From NCBI GenBank assembly GCA_029204225.1, contig CM055096.1, forward strand, positions 43,120,901 to 43,184,900: a DNA stretch of 64,000 nucleotides. The letters run 5' to 3'. Origin of the DNA: Diphasiastrum complanatum. Its lineage: Eukaryota > Streptophyta > Lycopodiopsida > Lycopodiales > Lycopodiaceae. The first letter of the stretch is position 1, and each line of letters begins with the position of its first letter. This document shows, in pieces, positions 9,430 through 18,942 of the stretch. The position numbers and the translations under genes were made by a program. The notes beneath the pieces are model-generated. The model worked only from the letters and a program-made list of their open reading frames with translations, was not told where the DNA came from and did no database searches.

Positions 9430-9998
9430 TTTACAAGAAAAGCTTAGAAGAAGATGTAAAGATAGAATATAAGTTTATGCAAACAAAGTGCAGAAAAGGA
9501 GAAATCAGAGAGAGAGAAAAGGAGAGAGTGAGATAGAAGAGAAGCTGACATAGCTATAGAATAGAAAATAGAAACTATCACGCTGACAAGCAGTAGACTG
9601 TAAACTCTTATCCAAAAAGAGATTTATAGAGCAATAGATCTTTTTATCAGTTTTTTTGTTATGTGTATGATAGTATTGTTTATGTGTATACTGTTGTTTT
9701 GATGAATGGATCATATTGACTTGGCAATCAAAAGTTAGCTGTAGATTTGTGATGTGCAAAAACTAGCATAGAAAGTTTTTGTCAAGTTTTTTGCATTTTT
9801 TGCATTCTCTTTGTTTGACATTTTTCCATTTTTTTCAGTACAGTTAAAACGTGCCTAAGTGCGTAAAATAAACTAATTTTTGCATACTTCGCATTTTTTG
9901 CTTTCCCAAAAAATGCGATAATTACAGAACAATGCATGCTTTTGCATCCTTAAAAACTGCTAGCTACAGTTGAGACAGAAATGATCGGTTTGCTTTAG
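9430..9998 (+). mobile_element. Copia family D 5' LTR (approximate)
   Basis: Sequence directly upstream of a tRNA-iMet primer-binding site and a copia gag; the start of the LTR is not determined. It contains a perfect 11-bp inverted repeat, CGCATTTTTTG (9890-9900) and CAAAAAATGCG (9907-9917), separated by 6 bases, and several other TTTTGCAT-type words. Confidence 0.55.
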
Positions 9999-10010
9999 TG
10001 GTATCAGAGC
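9999..10010 (+). other. Primer-binding site, tRNA-iMet
   Basis: TGGTATCAGAGC, the standard plant copia PBS complementary to the 3' end of initiator Met tRNA. It is followed 23 bases later by the gag ATG at 10034. Confidence 0.9.
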
Positions 10011-10033
10011 ACTACAGTTATCATAACTATCAA

Positions 10034-11227
10034 ATGACAACGAACCTACAACAAAAAGTTGTGAGTGTATTCGATGGTAGCAACTACGTTGTCTGGGAAA
10101 CACAAAATGAAGATGCTACTCAGAGGAAAAGGCCTAGTGGATGGAATAGAAGTCAGACCACAACAAAATCTAACTGAATGGAGAAAGAAAAACGATAGAG
10201 CAATGGCGCTCATCACTCTATCACTTGCAGAAGATATCATGATGACCACCATGGACTGTGAAACCAGCCACAAATGTCGGAAAGGCTACATGCAAAACAT
10301 GAGCGGATGACAAGTGCAGAGATCTTGCATCTCAACAATCAGCTTCTGAATATGAAGTGGGACGGCAGTGATCTAGACAAGCATGCTAGGAAGATGAAAT
10401 CCATCTTCAATCAATTGGCAGCTGGGGATCAGACCCATGCGATCCCGTCGAAGCAGCAGTTCTTACACTTTATAAGAACTCTACCATCTCCCTACTACAG
10501 CCTGAGGTCAATACTCATGAGGACACCTAACATGACATTCCGTGATGCTATTAAAGCTGTAAAGGATGAAGTCATCATAAAGATCATACTGACTCTCAAG
10601 ACAACGAGGAGCAAGCATCCATTGTTAGAAAAAAACAGAAAGGAAGAGTGCAGAAACCAAACACATCTTCAACAAGAGATGAATGCAGCTCAAAGCCACA
10701 TGTAGTATGCAGCTACTGCAAGAAGAAAGGCCACTTGGAGAAAAACTGTTGGGGAAATCCCAACAACATCTGCATTCATTGCAAGAAAAAGGGACACTCA
10801 ACATTCAATTGCTGGTTTAATCCCAAGAACAAAAACAAAGACAAGGCACATACTACAAAATCTTCCCATCAAGAGGAAAAGCCAGAGCAAGCTATGACAA
10901 CAAGAGATGTGCACAATGCACACTCAGATCTAAAGATCATCATAGGCTCAAGAGCTGCCTCACACTACAAGACCTCCAACAGAGATAGAAAAGTCATCTT
11001 GGGAGACAATACCAAGCACCATGTCATGGGGATAGGAACTCTACATATGAAGATCACATTTGGCTATAAAGACTTAGAGGGAGTCCTGCATGTTCCCACA
11101 CTGAAAAGTGATCTGTTATCAGTAGCAAAGATCACTGATATGGGGCTGAGTGTTACTTTCAATAGTAATGAATGTCACATAAAGGACTGTGATACCAACA
11201 GGATCCTAGTGACAACTAAAAGAAAAG
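10034..11227 (+). pseudogene. Copia family D gag-protease, frameshifted
   Basis: The gag starts at ATG 10034 (KVVSVFDGSNYVVW) and shifts frame near 10095; the second frame gives LTEWRKKNDRAMALITLSL. Another shift near 10290 leads to LNNQLLNMKWDGSDLDKHAR and FIRTLPSPYYSLRSIL. A third frame from about 10690 carries two tandem CCHC zinc knuckles, CSYCKKKGHLEKNC and CIHCKKKGHSTFNC, then a protease whose catalytic region reads IIIGSRAASHYK instead of the usual DSGA, so it is inactive. LHVPTLKSDLLSVAKITDMG marks the end of the protease region. It breaks at about 11228 into an LTR fragment; integrase and RT are absent. Gag order and double knuckles match copia B at 26.5-30.5 kb, so D and B are related lineages. 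Confidence 0.85.
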
Positions 11228-11423
11228 TGTGAGGTGATTGCACATCGATCTGAGCTCTCTGGACTCCGCTAGAACCGATCAAAGATTTTCAGCCATCGGA
11301 ACTTGGCGCCGGCTGGATTCTGGTCACAGTGGCGCCGGGAGCAGCAGGGGCGCTGCTGGCGCCGGGGACATAGCTGGCGCCGATGGCGCCGGAAGTAAAG
11401 CTTGTAAAGGTAGCTTTACAACA
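11228..11423 (-). mobile_element. LARD family R LTR 5'-end fragment
   Basis: The outer 196 bp of an R-family LTR in minus orientation, ending with the LTR terminus (reverse complement TGTTGTAAAGCTACC) at 11423. It holds the best-preserved GGCGCC cluster in the window. No target duplication is visible; the rest of the LTR is missing. Confidence 0.85.
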
Positions 11424-11482
11424 GTAGGATTCTTTCTATTGCCATTAGTGTGGGACCGCCGATCCAATTAGGAGGGGGATAA
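11424..11482 (+). mobile_element. Gypsy 3' internal end with polypurine tract
   Basis: About 60 bp including GTGGGACCGCCGATCC and the purine tract AGGAGGGGGAT (11470-11480), immediately before the LTR start TGTTAGCAAC at 11483. All upstream gypsy coding sequence has been lost. Confidence 0.65.
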
Positions 11483-12354
11483 TGTTAGCAACAAAGTAAA
11501 ATAAAACACCATGGCATGTGTATTGTAAGTCCACTATGAGTACTTGTTAATAAACTCCTACCATGGCATGTGTGTTATAAGTCCATGGGTAGAAACTTAA
11601 TTTAATTCTAAACTTCTAAGTTAGAAAACTTAACTTAGAGAACTTTAACTTAGAAACTTAAGCTTAGAAAATAAAAGATTCTAAGTTATCTTGAGTTCTA
11701 AATTTAGAGTCTTAGGGTTACTAAGTTAGAAGTTTAGAAGTCTTAGAATTGCAAGTTTTAGAAATTAATCCCATAAGTTAGTAGGAGCCTATGGAAGGCC
11801 CTTCTTGCTATAAGAAGAGAGGCATTTCTCCTGTAAAATAACACTTTTGAAATTATGTTAAATTGCTATCTCTTTTGAGATTATCTTGCTATTTCACTTG
11901 TGTTCCCATTGGAAAGTGCATAGCTTGAGGGAAGGTGCTCGAGCCTCCTCTTGTCTCTTTTCATTGGATTATTGTGGCATGCCTTATTTGTTAATTATTT
12001 AGATAGCCGCAATTTATTATTTTATTTCCCTTTGGGAGTTAGTATTAGTTTTACGGTTTGCTAGTTGGGAAGCCTTAGCAAGCCTAGTTTATTGTTGATC
12101 CTTGCTAGTTGGGTACTACCTTAGCAAGTTTATTTACTTTCCAAGTAGTGGCTAGTTGGGTACCGCCTTAATGACACCCTAATTAGTTTCTATTCCGAGC
12201 ATGAAGCCTTGGTGCTCCCTTTTCATTTATGTTTTTTATTTCATAGTTGTTAAGCTTTGTAGAACTTAGAAGGTGGACGACCGGTCTACCACTATACTAC
12301 GCATGAACCCCTCATTAGACCTAGCCACCATAGAAAGTAGACATACTTCCAACA
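11483..12354 (+). mobile_element. Gypsy LTR (872 bp), same family as 43213-43595
   Basis: Begins TGTTAGCAAC and ends CTTCCAACA. The shorter LTR at 43213-43595 matches it at both ends (CATGGCATGTGT near the start, CTATACTACGC/CTATACTACAC near the end), and that copy is followed by a tRNA-Asp-type PBS. The first third is built from overlapping AACTTAG / CTAAGTT words (about 11600-11770). After 12354 the sequence returns to copia C, so the gypsy element had inserted into copia C. Confidence 0.8.
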
Positions 12355-12565
12355 CTAACCTCTTTGATGAACCTACAAGTGTAGATGAAGCAAGGAAAGA
12401 AGAGGAGTGGATCCAAGCTCTTATGAAGAATGAAACATCTTCTGGAGGATCTTCTTGTGTAGATGGTGCTATGCAAGTGGATGGATGTTATCTTGCTGTA
12501 AAATCAAGTAATGGATCTGGAAAACAAATTTTGTTCAATGACTTTGATAGTCATTGAAGAGGGAG
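12355..12565 (+). pseudogene. Copia C internal remnant: RT start fused to 3' end, with polypurine tract
   Basis: Reads LFDEPTSVDEARKEEEWIQA, the RT N-terminus also seen near 1150 and 40375, then LMKNETSSGG and a short non-RT tail ending FNDFDSH. The stop is followed by GAAGAGGGAG (12556-12565), the polypurine tract directly before the LTR. Almost all of RT and RNase H is deleted. Confidence 0.7.
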
Positions 12566-12865
12566 TGTGAAAGATTTAACTAGTTTGATCATATTTGCTA
12601 TATTTTCATATTTGGCAAATTGAAGCCAACTTTGTTTTAGACTTAAAGTTTGACTTTTCAAAGTTCATTAGTCTAAATTTCATTTAAATAGACACTTTTT
12701 GAAAGTGTGGGAAAGTTAAAAGGTGAGTTTGAGTAGATTCAAATTTGAATGTTGGATACTTTGAATCTAGACCCCAAAATAGTAGTGGGAAAGCCAAGTC
12801 ACAAATAGGGTTTGGACCTATTATAAAAGAATGTAACTCATGGAGGGACAGTCAGCTCCCCAAGT
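12566..12865 (+). mobile_element. Copia C 3' LTR, 5' half
   Basis: Starts TGTGAAAGATTT right after the polypurine tract, which defines the LTR start of this family. The TATA box TATAAAAG lies at 12822-12829. It breaks at about 12865-12875 into a minus-strand gypsy fragment, so the R-U5 part is lost. Confidence 0.8.
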
Positions 12866-12875
12866 CAGTTTATGA

Positions 12876-13547
12876 CTAACCTTGGTATAACACATTGGAA
12901 GGTTGTACCCACCCCTTCTTCAGGTAATCATGTAAATGCCTACTTACCTCAGCCTCTTCCGATGCACTCATCCGATAAGGACGTCGTGCGATCAGAATTG
13001 AACTAGGTATAAGGTCAATTTTATGATCAACTGTCCTTTCAAGTGGTAAACCTACATGAAGGTCTAAAAAAACATCATTGAGTTCTTGCCTAAGTTCATT
13101 ATAGGCTTCAAACTTTGTAGTGTTCTCACTGGATATATTCATGACATTTATGTTAAGTTTATTATCATTGCAGCAAATGAAATCATTATGAAAACATAAA
13201 TAAACTTTAAAATTAGAATTCTTCATTATTAAATTAAATCCCTATCTAGAATAGGGATTAACATTTTTAGTGTTAACACTTGAGCTAGCCTTGATCTTAA
13301 TCAAAGAATCCTCATGCATAAAAGATAAAGATTTTCCAACAAAATCAATTCTCAATGACTTATTCTTCTCAAAATGCCATTGTTGCCCGAGAACAATATC
13401 TACATTAGCTAATGCAACAACATGAAATTCTAGTTTTTCAGAGTAATCTTGTATGTGTAACTCTACATCAGGAACAACATAATCCATAAACTCGGAATTG
13501 CTTATGATGCGAAATGTGCGACGTGTGCAGTTGCGGACGCGAAACAA
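12876..13547 (-). pseudogene. Chromovirus-type gypsy protease-RT fragment
   Basis: Minus strand. 13547-13242 reads LHIQDYSEKLEFHVVALANV and IVLGQQWHFEKNKSLRIDF, the end of a gypsy protease domain (LG-x-x-W). After a frame break, 13226-12876 reads VFLDLHVGLPLERTVDHKID, ARRPYRMSASEEAEV and LKKGWVQPSN, the linker and RT N-terminus typical of Ty3/gypsy chromoviruses. It is distinct from the tRNA-Asp-primed gypsy elements at 43-58 kb. It stops where copia C LTR sequence begins. RT palm, RNase H and integrase are absent. Confidence 0.8.
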
Positions 13548-14013
13548 TTTGGATGGATTTCAGATATGATTGCTGGTCACTACCAGTTGTATCATTCGTA
13601 TAGTCCTCCCGAATGTAGACAGACATTGTTGATCTATGTTTTAGATTACCACAACATTCAACAAAGTTCAACTAGTGTGCGGAATTGATAAAATGAATGA
13701 ATGAGATACACAAACGATGGCGAACAACAATTCATTCAAGATCAAACAAGATAAGAGTGATATGTGCATAATGGATACAATATCATCTATTGATCTTCTC
13801 GTTTTTTGTGCACTATATGACAGACTCACATAGTGCATAGGCATGAGAGAAGTGGCATTCTCCAACGAGTAATGTCTCGCTTACTAGTGGACTTCTTGGA
13901 TCTTTGTGGATCATGCTTACAAAAATTTATCTCGCTCGCAGGCGGACTTCTATTATGTATTCTGTCTGTCTATATTGCTTACTAGCATTAGGCTTGTTAT
14001 ATCATGCATCAAC
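13548..14013 (-). mobile_element. Weak LTR-like remnant, possibly copia B-related
   Basis: No coding match. 13860-13960 contains GTAATGTCTCGCTTACTAGT and CTCGCTCGCAGGCGGACTTC, which echo the minus copia B LTR at 63465-63530 (GTGTCTCGCTCACTGGCGGA, CGTTGGCAGACTTTC). It is likely a diverged minus-oriented LTR. Confidence 0.4.
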
Positions 14014-14018
14014 CAGAA

Positions 14019-14766
14019 TGTAGCGCAGGCATCCCAAAGGGAGCCGAAAACCACGACTTAGCTTCCCAGCCTTCAACTCTTGCCGTCCAAACCCACTTGA
14101 CATACAAGCAACCAACTCGCCAACAACGATCAGACTTAACCAACTGGAAGTTCAGAAACCAACATTGAGATCCAACATGGCGCCATGCCAGATCGGGAAT
14201 CCCGATGTGGGTGACTTCCCTTCAAGCAAGCCGCCTGACATACATCAAACTTAACCAACTCAAAGTTTCGTTACAAACAAGTAACATCCATTCCAAGCAA
14301 GCGGTCTGACTTACATCAGACTTAACCAATTGAAAGCTTCGTCACGAGCGTTGAAAGCCAACCTGGCACCACGCCAGACTGGACAGCCATAAACAGGTAA
14401 CTTCCACCCAAGCAAGCCATCCAACTCAGCCGATAAGTTAGAGCCCGTTCCCCAAGAGCTTAATCCATTCACGTTCATGCAAGAAACACTCAAAACCACA
14501 AGCCACGACAGATATGGAGACAACCAGTTCCTGGACCAAATGGTCCCGACAGCATACCGCTGGCGCCACAGACCAAATGGTCCCGACGGCATACCACTGG
14601 CATCCCGGGATATGACCTTCAGCTATGTGCCAAATTAAAAAGTTTGAAGCAGTCTTACAACTGGCGCTTTTACCGAACACTGAAACCCAGAAGGTAATCA
14701 GAGTTAGTTTGAGAAAAATCTCACTTTATTGATAAATCTAAAAAGGTTACATTTCAAGTGTGTGAC
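14019..14766 (-). mobile_element. LARD-R (minus) 3' LTR, distal part
   Basis: From TGTAGC at 14019 to GTGAC at 14762-14766, where the plus copy inserted. It contains the two direct repeats with GACCAAATGGTCC (about 14535 and 14573) and the AATAAAGTGAGA segment that the nested copy lacks. The LTR resumes at 18476. Confidence 0.88.
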
Positions 14767-15704
14767 TGTTGTAAAGCTACCTTTACAAGCTTCACTTCCG
14801 GTGCCACTGGCGCCAGCATTGTCCCTGGCGCCAGCAGCGCCCCTGTTGCCCTTGGCGCCACCGGTGTCACTGTGACCAAAATCCAACCAACGCCAAGTTC
14901 TCATGGCTGAAAATCTTTGATCGGTTCTAGCGAAGTCCAGAGAGCTCAGATCGATGTGCAATCACCTCACACGATCTAGGCATGATTAAAGGAAGCCTAA
15001 GGATCAATAAATTCTAGAGAGAAAAAATGACTTTATAGAGAGAGAAAATGTGCTTTACCAGCCTGGGTAGAGTACTTGGTATGAGGGGAGGTGGCGAATC
15101 CCACCAATACTATAGTGGAGTGCGGGTTGCGACTCAGAACGAGCTCCAACCAAGTCTCAGCCTCCCTGGCTGGAATGTTGTCCTGGCACTCGCCTTGGCA
15201 TGCCAGCGCCCCGAAGACTAGGGTCGGTCACACACTTGAAATATAACCTTCTCAGATTTATCAATACTTGGGAAATGGGCTCTAACCTGTTGCCTGAGTT
15301 GGATGGCTTGCTTGGGTGAAAGTTACCTGTTTATGGTTGTCCAGTCTGGCGTGACGCTAGGTTGGCTTCCAGCGCTCGTGACGAAGCTTTCAGTTGGTTA
15401 AGTCTGATGTAAGTTAGAACACTTGCTTGGAATGGATGTTACTCGTTTGTAATGAAGCTTTGAGTTGGTTAAGTTTGATATATGTCAGACGGCTTGCTTG
15501 GAGAAAAGTCACCCACATCAGGACCCCCAATCTGGCATGGCACCAGGTTGAATCCCAATGTTGGTGTCGGAACTTCAAGCTGGTTAAGTCTGATCGTTGT
15601 TGGCGAGTTGGCTGCTTGTATGTCAAGTCAATTTGGACGGCAAGAGGTGAAGGCTGGGAAGCTAAGTCGTGGTTCCCGGTTTTCTTTGGGATGCCTGCGC
15701 TACA
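14767..15704 (+). mobile_element. Nested LARD-R 5' LTR
   Basis: TGTTGTAAAGC ... CTGCGCTACA. Relative to the 1.2-kb form it has lost the segment after TTATCAATA: the sequence jumps to CTTGGGAAATGGGC at about 15270, cutting through the AATAAA signal. The 3' LTR (17643-18470) has the same deletion, so it predates this copy's insertion. Confidence 0.9.
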
Positions 15705-15706
15705 TG

Positions 15707-15719
15707 TGGTATCAGAGCC
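15707..15719 (+). other. Primer-binding site, tRNA-iMet
   Basis: TGGTATCAGAGCC two bases after the LTR end. It establishes this family as a genuine LTR retrotransposon derivative despite the absence of coding sequence. Confidence 0.92.
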
Positions 15720-15794
15720 GACTGGCCTGTCAGCTATGCGGATCTCACGAAAATGGCCACTATTTGGGGTTCATCAAGACAACTACTGTGCAAG

Positions 15795-16200
15795 GTGCTA
15801 CCCACAATGTAAGCACGGGTGTGTCCACGGTCGGGGTGGTTGGCAGAATGGGGACTGAGTCAAAGTGCTGCCCTCGAGGTGTAAGCATGGTCAGTTCCCG
15901 TGGCTCGGACCTGGCGCTGTCTGCACGTAGGATAGATGAGGCAAAGTGCTGCCTAACTAGGTGAAAGCACGGTCTGTGCCTTGTGGGGTGCGGGGTGACA
16001 TATTCAAATTGTACGGGTTAACCATTGATACAGAGATGCTGCTCGAATTCGGGTGTAAAGCACGGGTGGTTAGTTGCCGGTGTGGGATAACTGTCGATCG
16101 TTTAGCTACAAGGGCTATCGACCAGATTTGGTGGGACGTGACTGAGGCAATGTGCTACTTAATGGTGAAAGCACGAATAGTTGAAGGGGTATTCTCTGTG
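15795..16200 (+). repeat. Short, decayed version of the LARD-R tandem array
   Basis: AAGCAC/AAGCATGG phrases recur near 15811, 15882, 15962, 16058 and 16165 with spacing rising from about 70 to 107. These correspond to the decayed units near the PBS plus one or two array units. The homogeneous 120/112 block of the minus copy is missing. Confidence 0.75.
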
Positions 16201-17642
16201 GGCTGATTCTGTGATCGATCTGTATGGGCATGGCCAGGCAAAGGTCCTTTGGCAGGACTATCTCAAAGGGGGACCTTGTCTTTGTTACCTATTAGTAAAC
16301 ATGTCTGAGTGTCTTGCTTGCATGTATTTGTGGTGAGTCTTAGTACTCGTGCTTTGCCTGGTTTGCATGATTGCTTGTGATACAAGGAGCTGATGGCTCG
16401 AGAAGGAACCTTTCTTTTGAAGGCTGATACCATCAAACAAAGAGGACTACAGAATCTTTGGGACGGATTCATAGTTCAAGTACTAGCACGTGAACGACAA
16501 CGAAACGACTGGATGTTTGCAAAGGATGGATGGCTAGGCTGTTACTTGGTTAGTTTCATTTGCGACAATGCCCACCAGATGCAAACAGGAAGTCAAAAGT
16601 TGGAAAGGGCAATTTCAGGGGAGATCTTCTATGGAGCAGTGGGTCTTCATTTTGGGATGGCCACCTTCAGAACTGAAACTCACTGAGCATGGGTGATATC
16701 CAATATCAGTTGGGTTTTTTCTCAAAGTGGAAAGACTAGGTCCTTCTTCAGAGATTGGCAACAAGTTAGATCAAGCCATAATCCTAGCAGATGGAAAGCA
16801 AAGTGTTGGAAAGGCTTTTTGTCTGAGAACTCTACTCTAAGTCCGGTTAGCTGATTTTTATAAGTGGAGGAGAATTATCACACACACCCCTCGCTTAGTG
16901 CAAATGTTGAATGAAAGTTGATCAAAATGGGGGCAAAATCAAGGCGACCTAGTCATACTCACACGAGGAGACTTGCGAACTTTGAACCTAATAAGTTGAG
17001 AAGTTTTTGTTGTGGAAAAGAAATTTTGTCATAGGCTTTCTCTAGACCAGCAATGATGAAGAGACATAATGAGTACGCTGAAGGTGTTACGTGTAAAGCA
17101 ACTGATCAATGAAGGAACTATGTAAGTTAAGTCTTGCACGAGAGACTTGGTACTTCAAACGGACGCTAAGGGACAGTTTATGTTGAGATCGGACTAGTGC
17201 AATCTCTGGGTGCATTTGTCTGATTCAAAGAGAGCTACTTGAAGCCAAGCTAGATGTACACTTCTTGTTTTGACTGTGAGGCAACTAACCAGTGATGGAA
17301 TTGTGAAAGTCAAGTTTTGCGCGACGGACATGGTGTTCAAACGAACGCGAAGGGATAGTTCGTATGCGGATCAAACTGGTGCGACCCTTTGGCTCTCCAC
17401 GAGGTCAATGGTTACATTTGGGTTGATTCAAAGACAACTACTTCAAGCTAAGTGAGAGGTGCATTGCAGAGTACTCAATTTTTGCCTACCTTAAAGAGCC
17501 AAAAAGGAAAAGTATGAAAATCAGGCTGGGACAAGGAGAGAAATCAAGGTGCAAAAGCAACAAGGCACGGAGTGGACCATAAAGTGTGCAATCAACGATA
17601 ACTCCTTTGGCTCAGGGAGCCTTGATACCTGTGCGGAACTAA
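16201..17642 (+). other. Non-coding internal region of nested LARD-R
   Basis: Counterpart of 19330-20790 on the other strand. 17050-17460 holds two diverged units of about 200 bp, each with a GCAACTGAT/GCAACTAACCAGTGATGGA start and a TTCAAAGA-A-CTACTT end. The open frames of 60-97 codons are not shared between copies and match no family, so I do not call genes. Confidence 0.75.
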
Positions 17643-18470
17643 ACAAATCCAACCAACGCCAAGTTCTCATGGCTGAAAATCTTTGATCGGTTCTAGCGAA
17701 GTCCAGAGAGCTCAGATCGATGTGCAATCACCTCACACGATCTAGGCATGATTAAAGGAAGCCTAAGGATCAATAAATTCTAGAGAGAAAAAATGACTTT
17801 ATAGAGAGAGAAAATGTGCTTTACCAGCCTGGGTAGAGTACTTGGTATGAGGGGAGGTGGCGAATCCCACCAATACTATAGTGGAGTGCGGGTTGCGACT
17901 CAGAACGAGCTCCAACCAAGTCTCAGCCTCCCTGGCTGGAATGTTGTCCTGGCACTCGCCTTGGCATGCCAGCGCCCCGAAGACTAGGGTCGGTCACACA
18001 CTTGAAATATAACCTTCTCAGATTTATCAATACTTGGGAAATGGGCTCTAACCTGTTGCCTGAGTTGGATGGCTTGCTTGGGTGAAAGTTACCTGTTTAT
18101 GGTTGTCCAGTCTGGCGTGACGCTAGGTTGGCTTCCAGCGCTCGTGACGAAGCTTTCAGTTGGTTAAGTCTGATGTAAGTCAGATCGCTTGCTTGAAATG
18201 GATGTTACTCGTTTGTAACGAAGCTTCGAGTTGGTCAAGTTTGATGTATGTCGGGCGGCTTGCTTGGAGGGAAGTCACCCACGTCGGGACTCCCGATCTG
18301 GCATGGCGCCAGGTTGGATCCCAATGTTGGTGACGGAACTTCAAGTTGGTTAAGTCTGATCGTTGTTGGTGAGTTGGCTGCTTGTATGTCAAGTCGGTTT
18401 GGACGACAAGAGTTGAAGGCTGGGAAGCTAAGTACTGATTTCCGGCTCCCTTTGGGATGCCTGCGCTACA
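17643..18470 (+). mobile_element. Nested LARD-R 3' LTR, 5'-truncated
   Basis: Joins the 5' LTR sequence at AAATCCAACCAACGCC and runs to GCGCTACA at 18470. The missing start (about 110 bp) includes the terminal hairpin and most of the GGCGCC block. Confidence 0.88.
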
Positions 18471-18942
18471 GTGACCGACCCTAGTCTCCGGGCATTGGCA
18501 TGCCAAGGCGAGTGCTAGGACAACATTCCAGCAAGGAAGGCTGAGACTTGGTTGAACGCTCGCCCTAAGTCACAACCCCGCACTCCCCTATAGTATTGGT
18601 GGGATTCGCCACCTCCCCTCATACCAAGTACTCTACCCAGGCTGGTAAAAAACATTTTCTCTCTCTAGAATTTTCTTTCTCTAGAAAGTCATTTTATCTC
18701 TCTAGAATTTATTGATCCCCAGGCTTCCTTTAATCATGCCTAGATTGTGTGAGGTGATCGCACATCGATCCGAACTCTCTGGACTTCGCTAGAACCGATC
18801 AAAGATTTTCAGCCATAGGAACTTGGCGTCGGCTAGATTTTGTTCACAGTGGGGCCGGGAGCAACAGGGATGCTGCTGGCGCCGGGGACAATGCTGGCGC
18901 CGGTGGCGCCGAAAATAAATCTTGTAAAGGTAACTTACAACA
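18471..18942 (-). mobile_element. LARD-R (minus) 3' LTR, proximal part
   Basis: Begins with the second copy of GTGAC (18471-18475) and continues the interrupted LTR with CGACCCTAGTCTCCGGG, matching 22412 onward. It ends at ACAACA (18942) next to the polypurine tract. Confidence 0.88.

Larger units (their letters stand above)
14767..18470 (+). mobile_element. Nested LARD-R copy with exact target duplication
   Basis: Plus-strand element inserted in the LTR of the minus copy. GTGAC flanks both ends (14762-14766 and 18471-18475). It has a 5' LTR of 938 bp, an exact tRNA-iMet PBS, about 1.9 kb of internal sequence and an incomplete 3' LTR. It has no gag or pol. Long stretches of the two LTRs are identical (for example 15120-15410 against 17878-18168), so it is the younger of the two. 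Near 17643 the internal region runs directly into the LTR body: the polypurine tract and about 110 bp of LTR start are deleted. Confidence 0.9.

Noticed and set aside
15707-15719. Part of a tRNA gene
   Set aside because: Only the 13-base complement of the tRNA-iMet 3' end is present, directly after an LTR; it is a primer-binding site.
15427-16206. Plus-strand frames of 81-160 codons in the LARD-R LTR and internal region
   Set aside because: Not shared in frame with the other copy, they cross LTR and PBS, and resemble no protein. The element is treated as non-coding.
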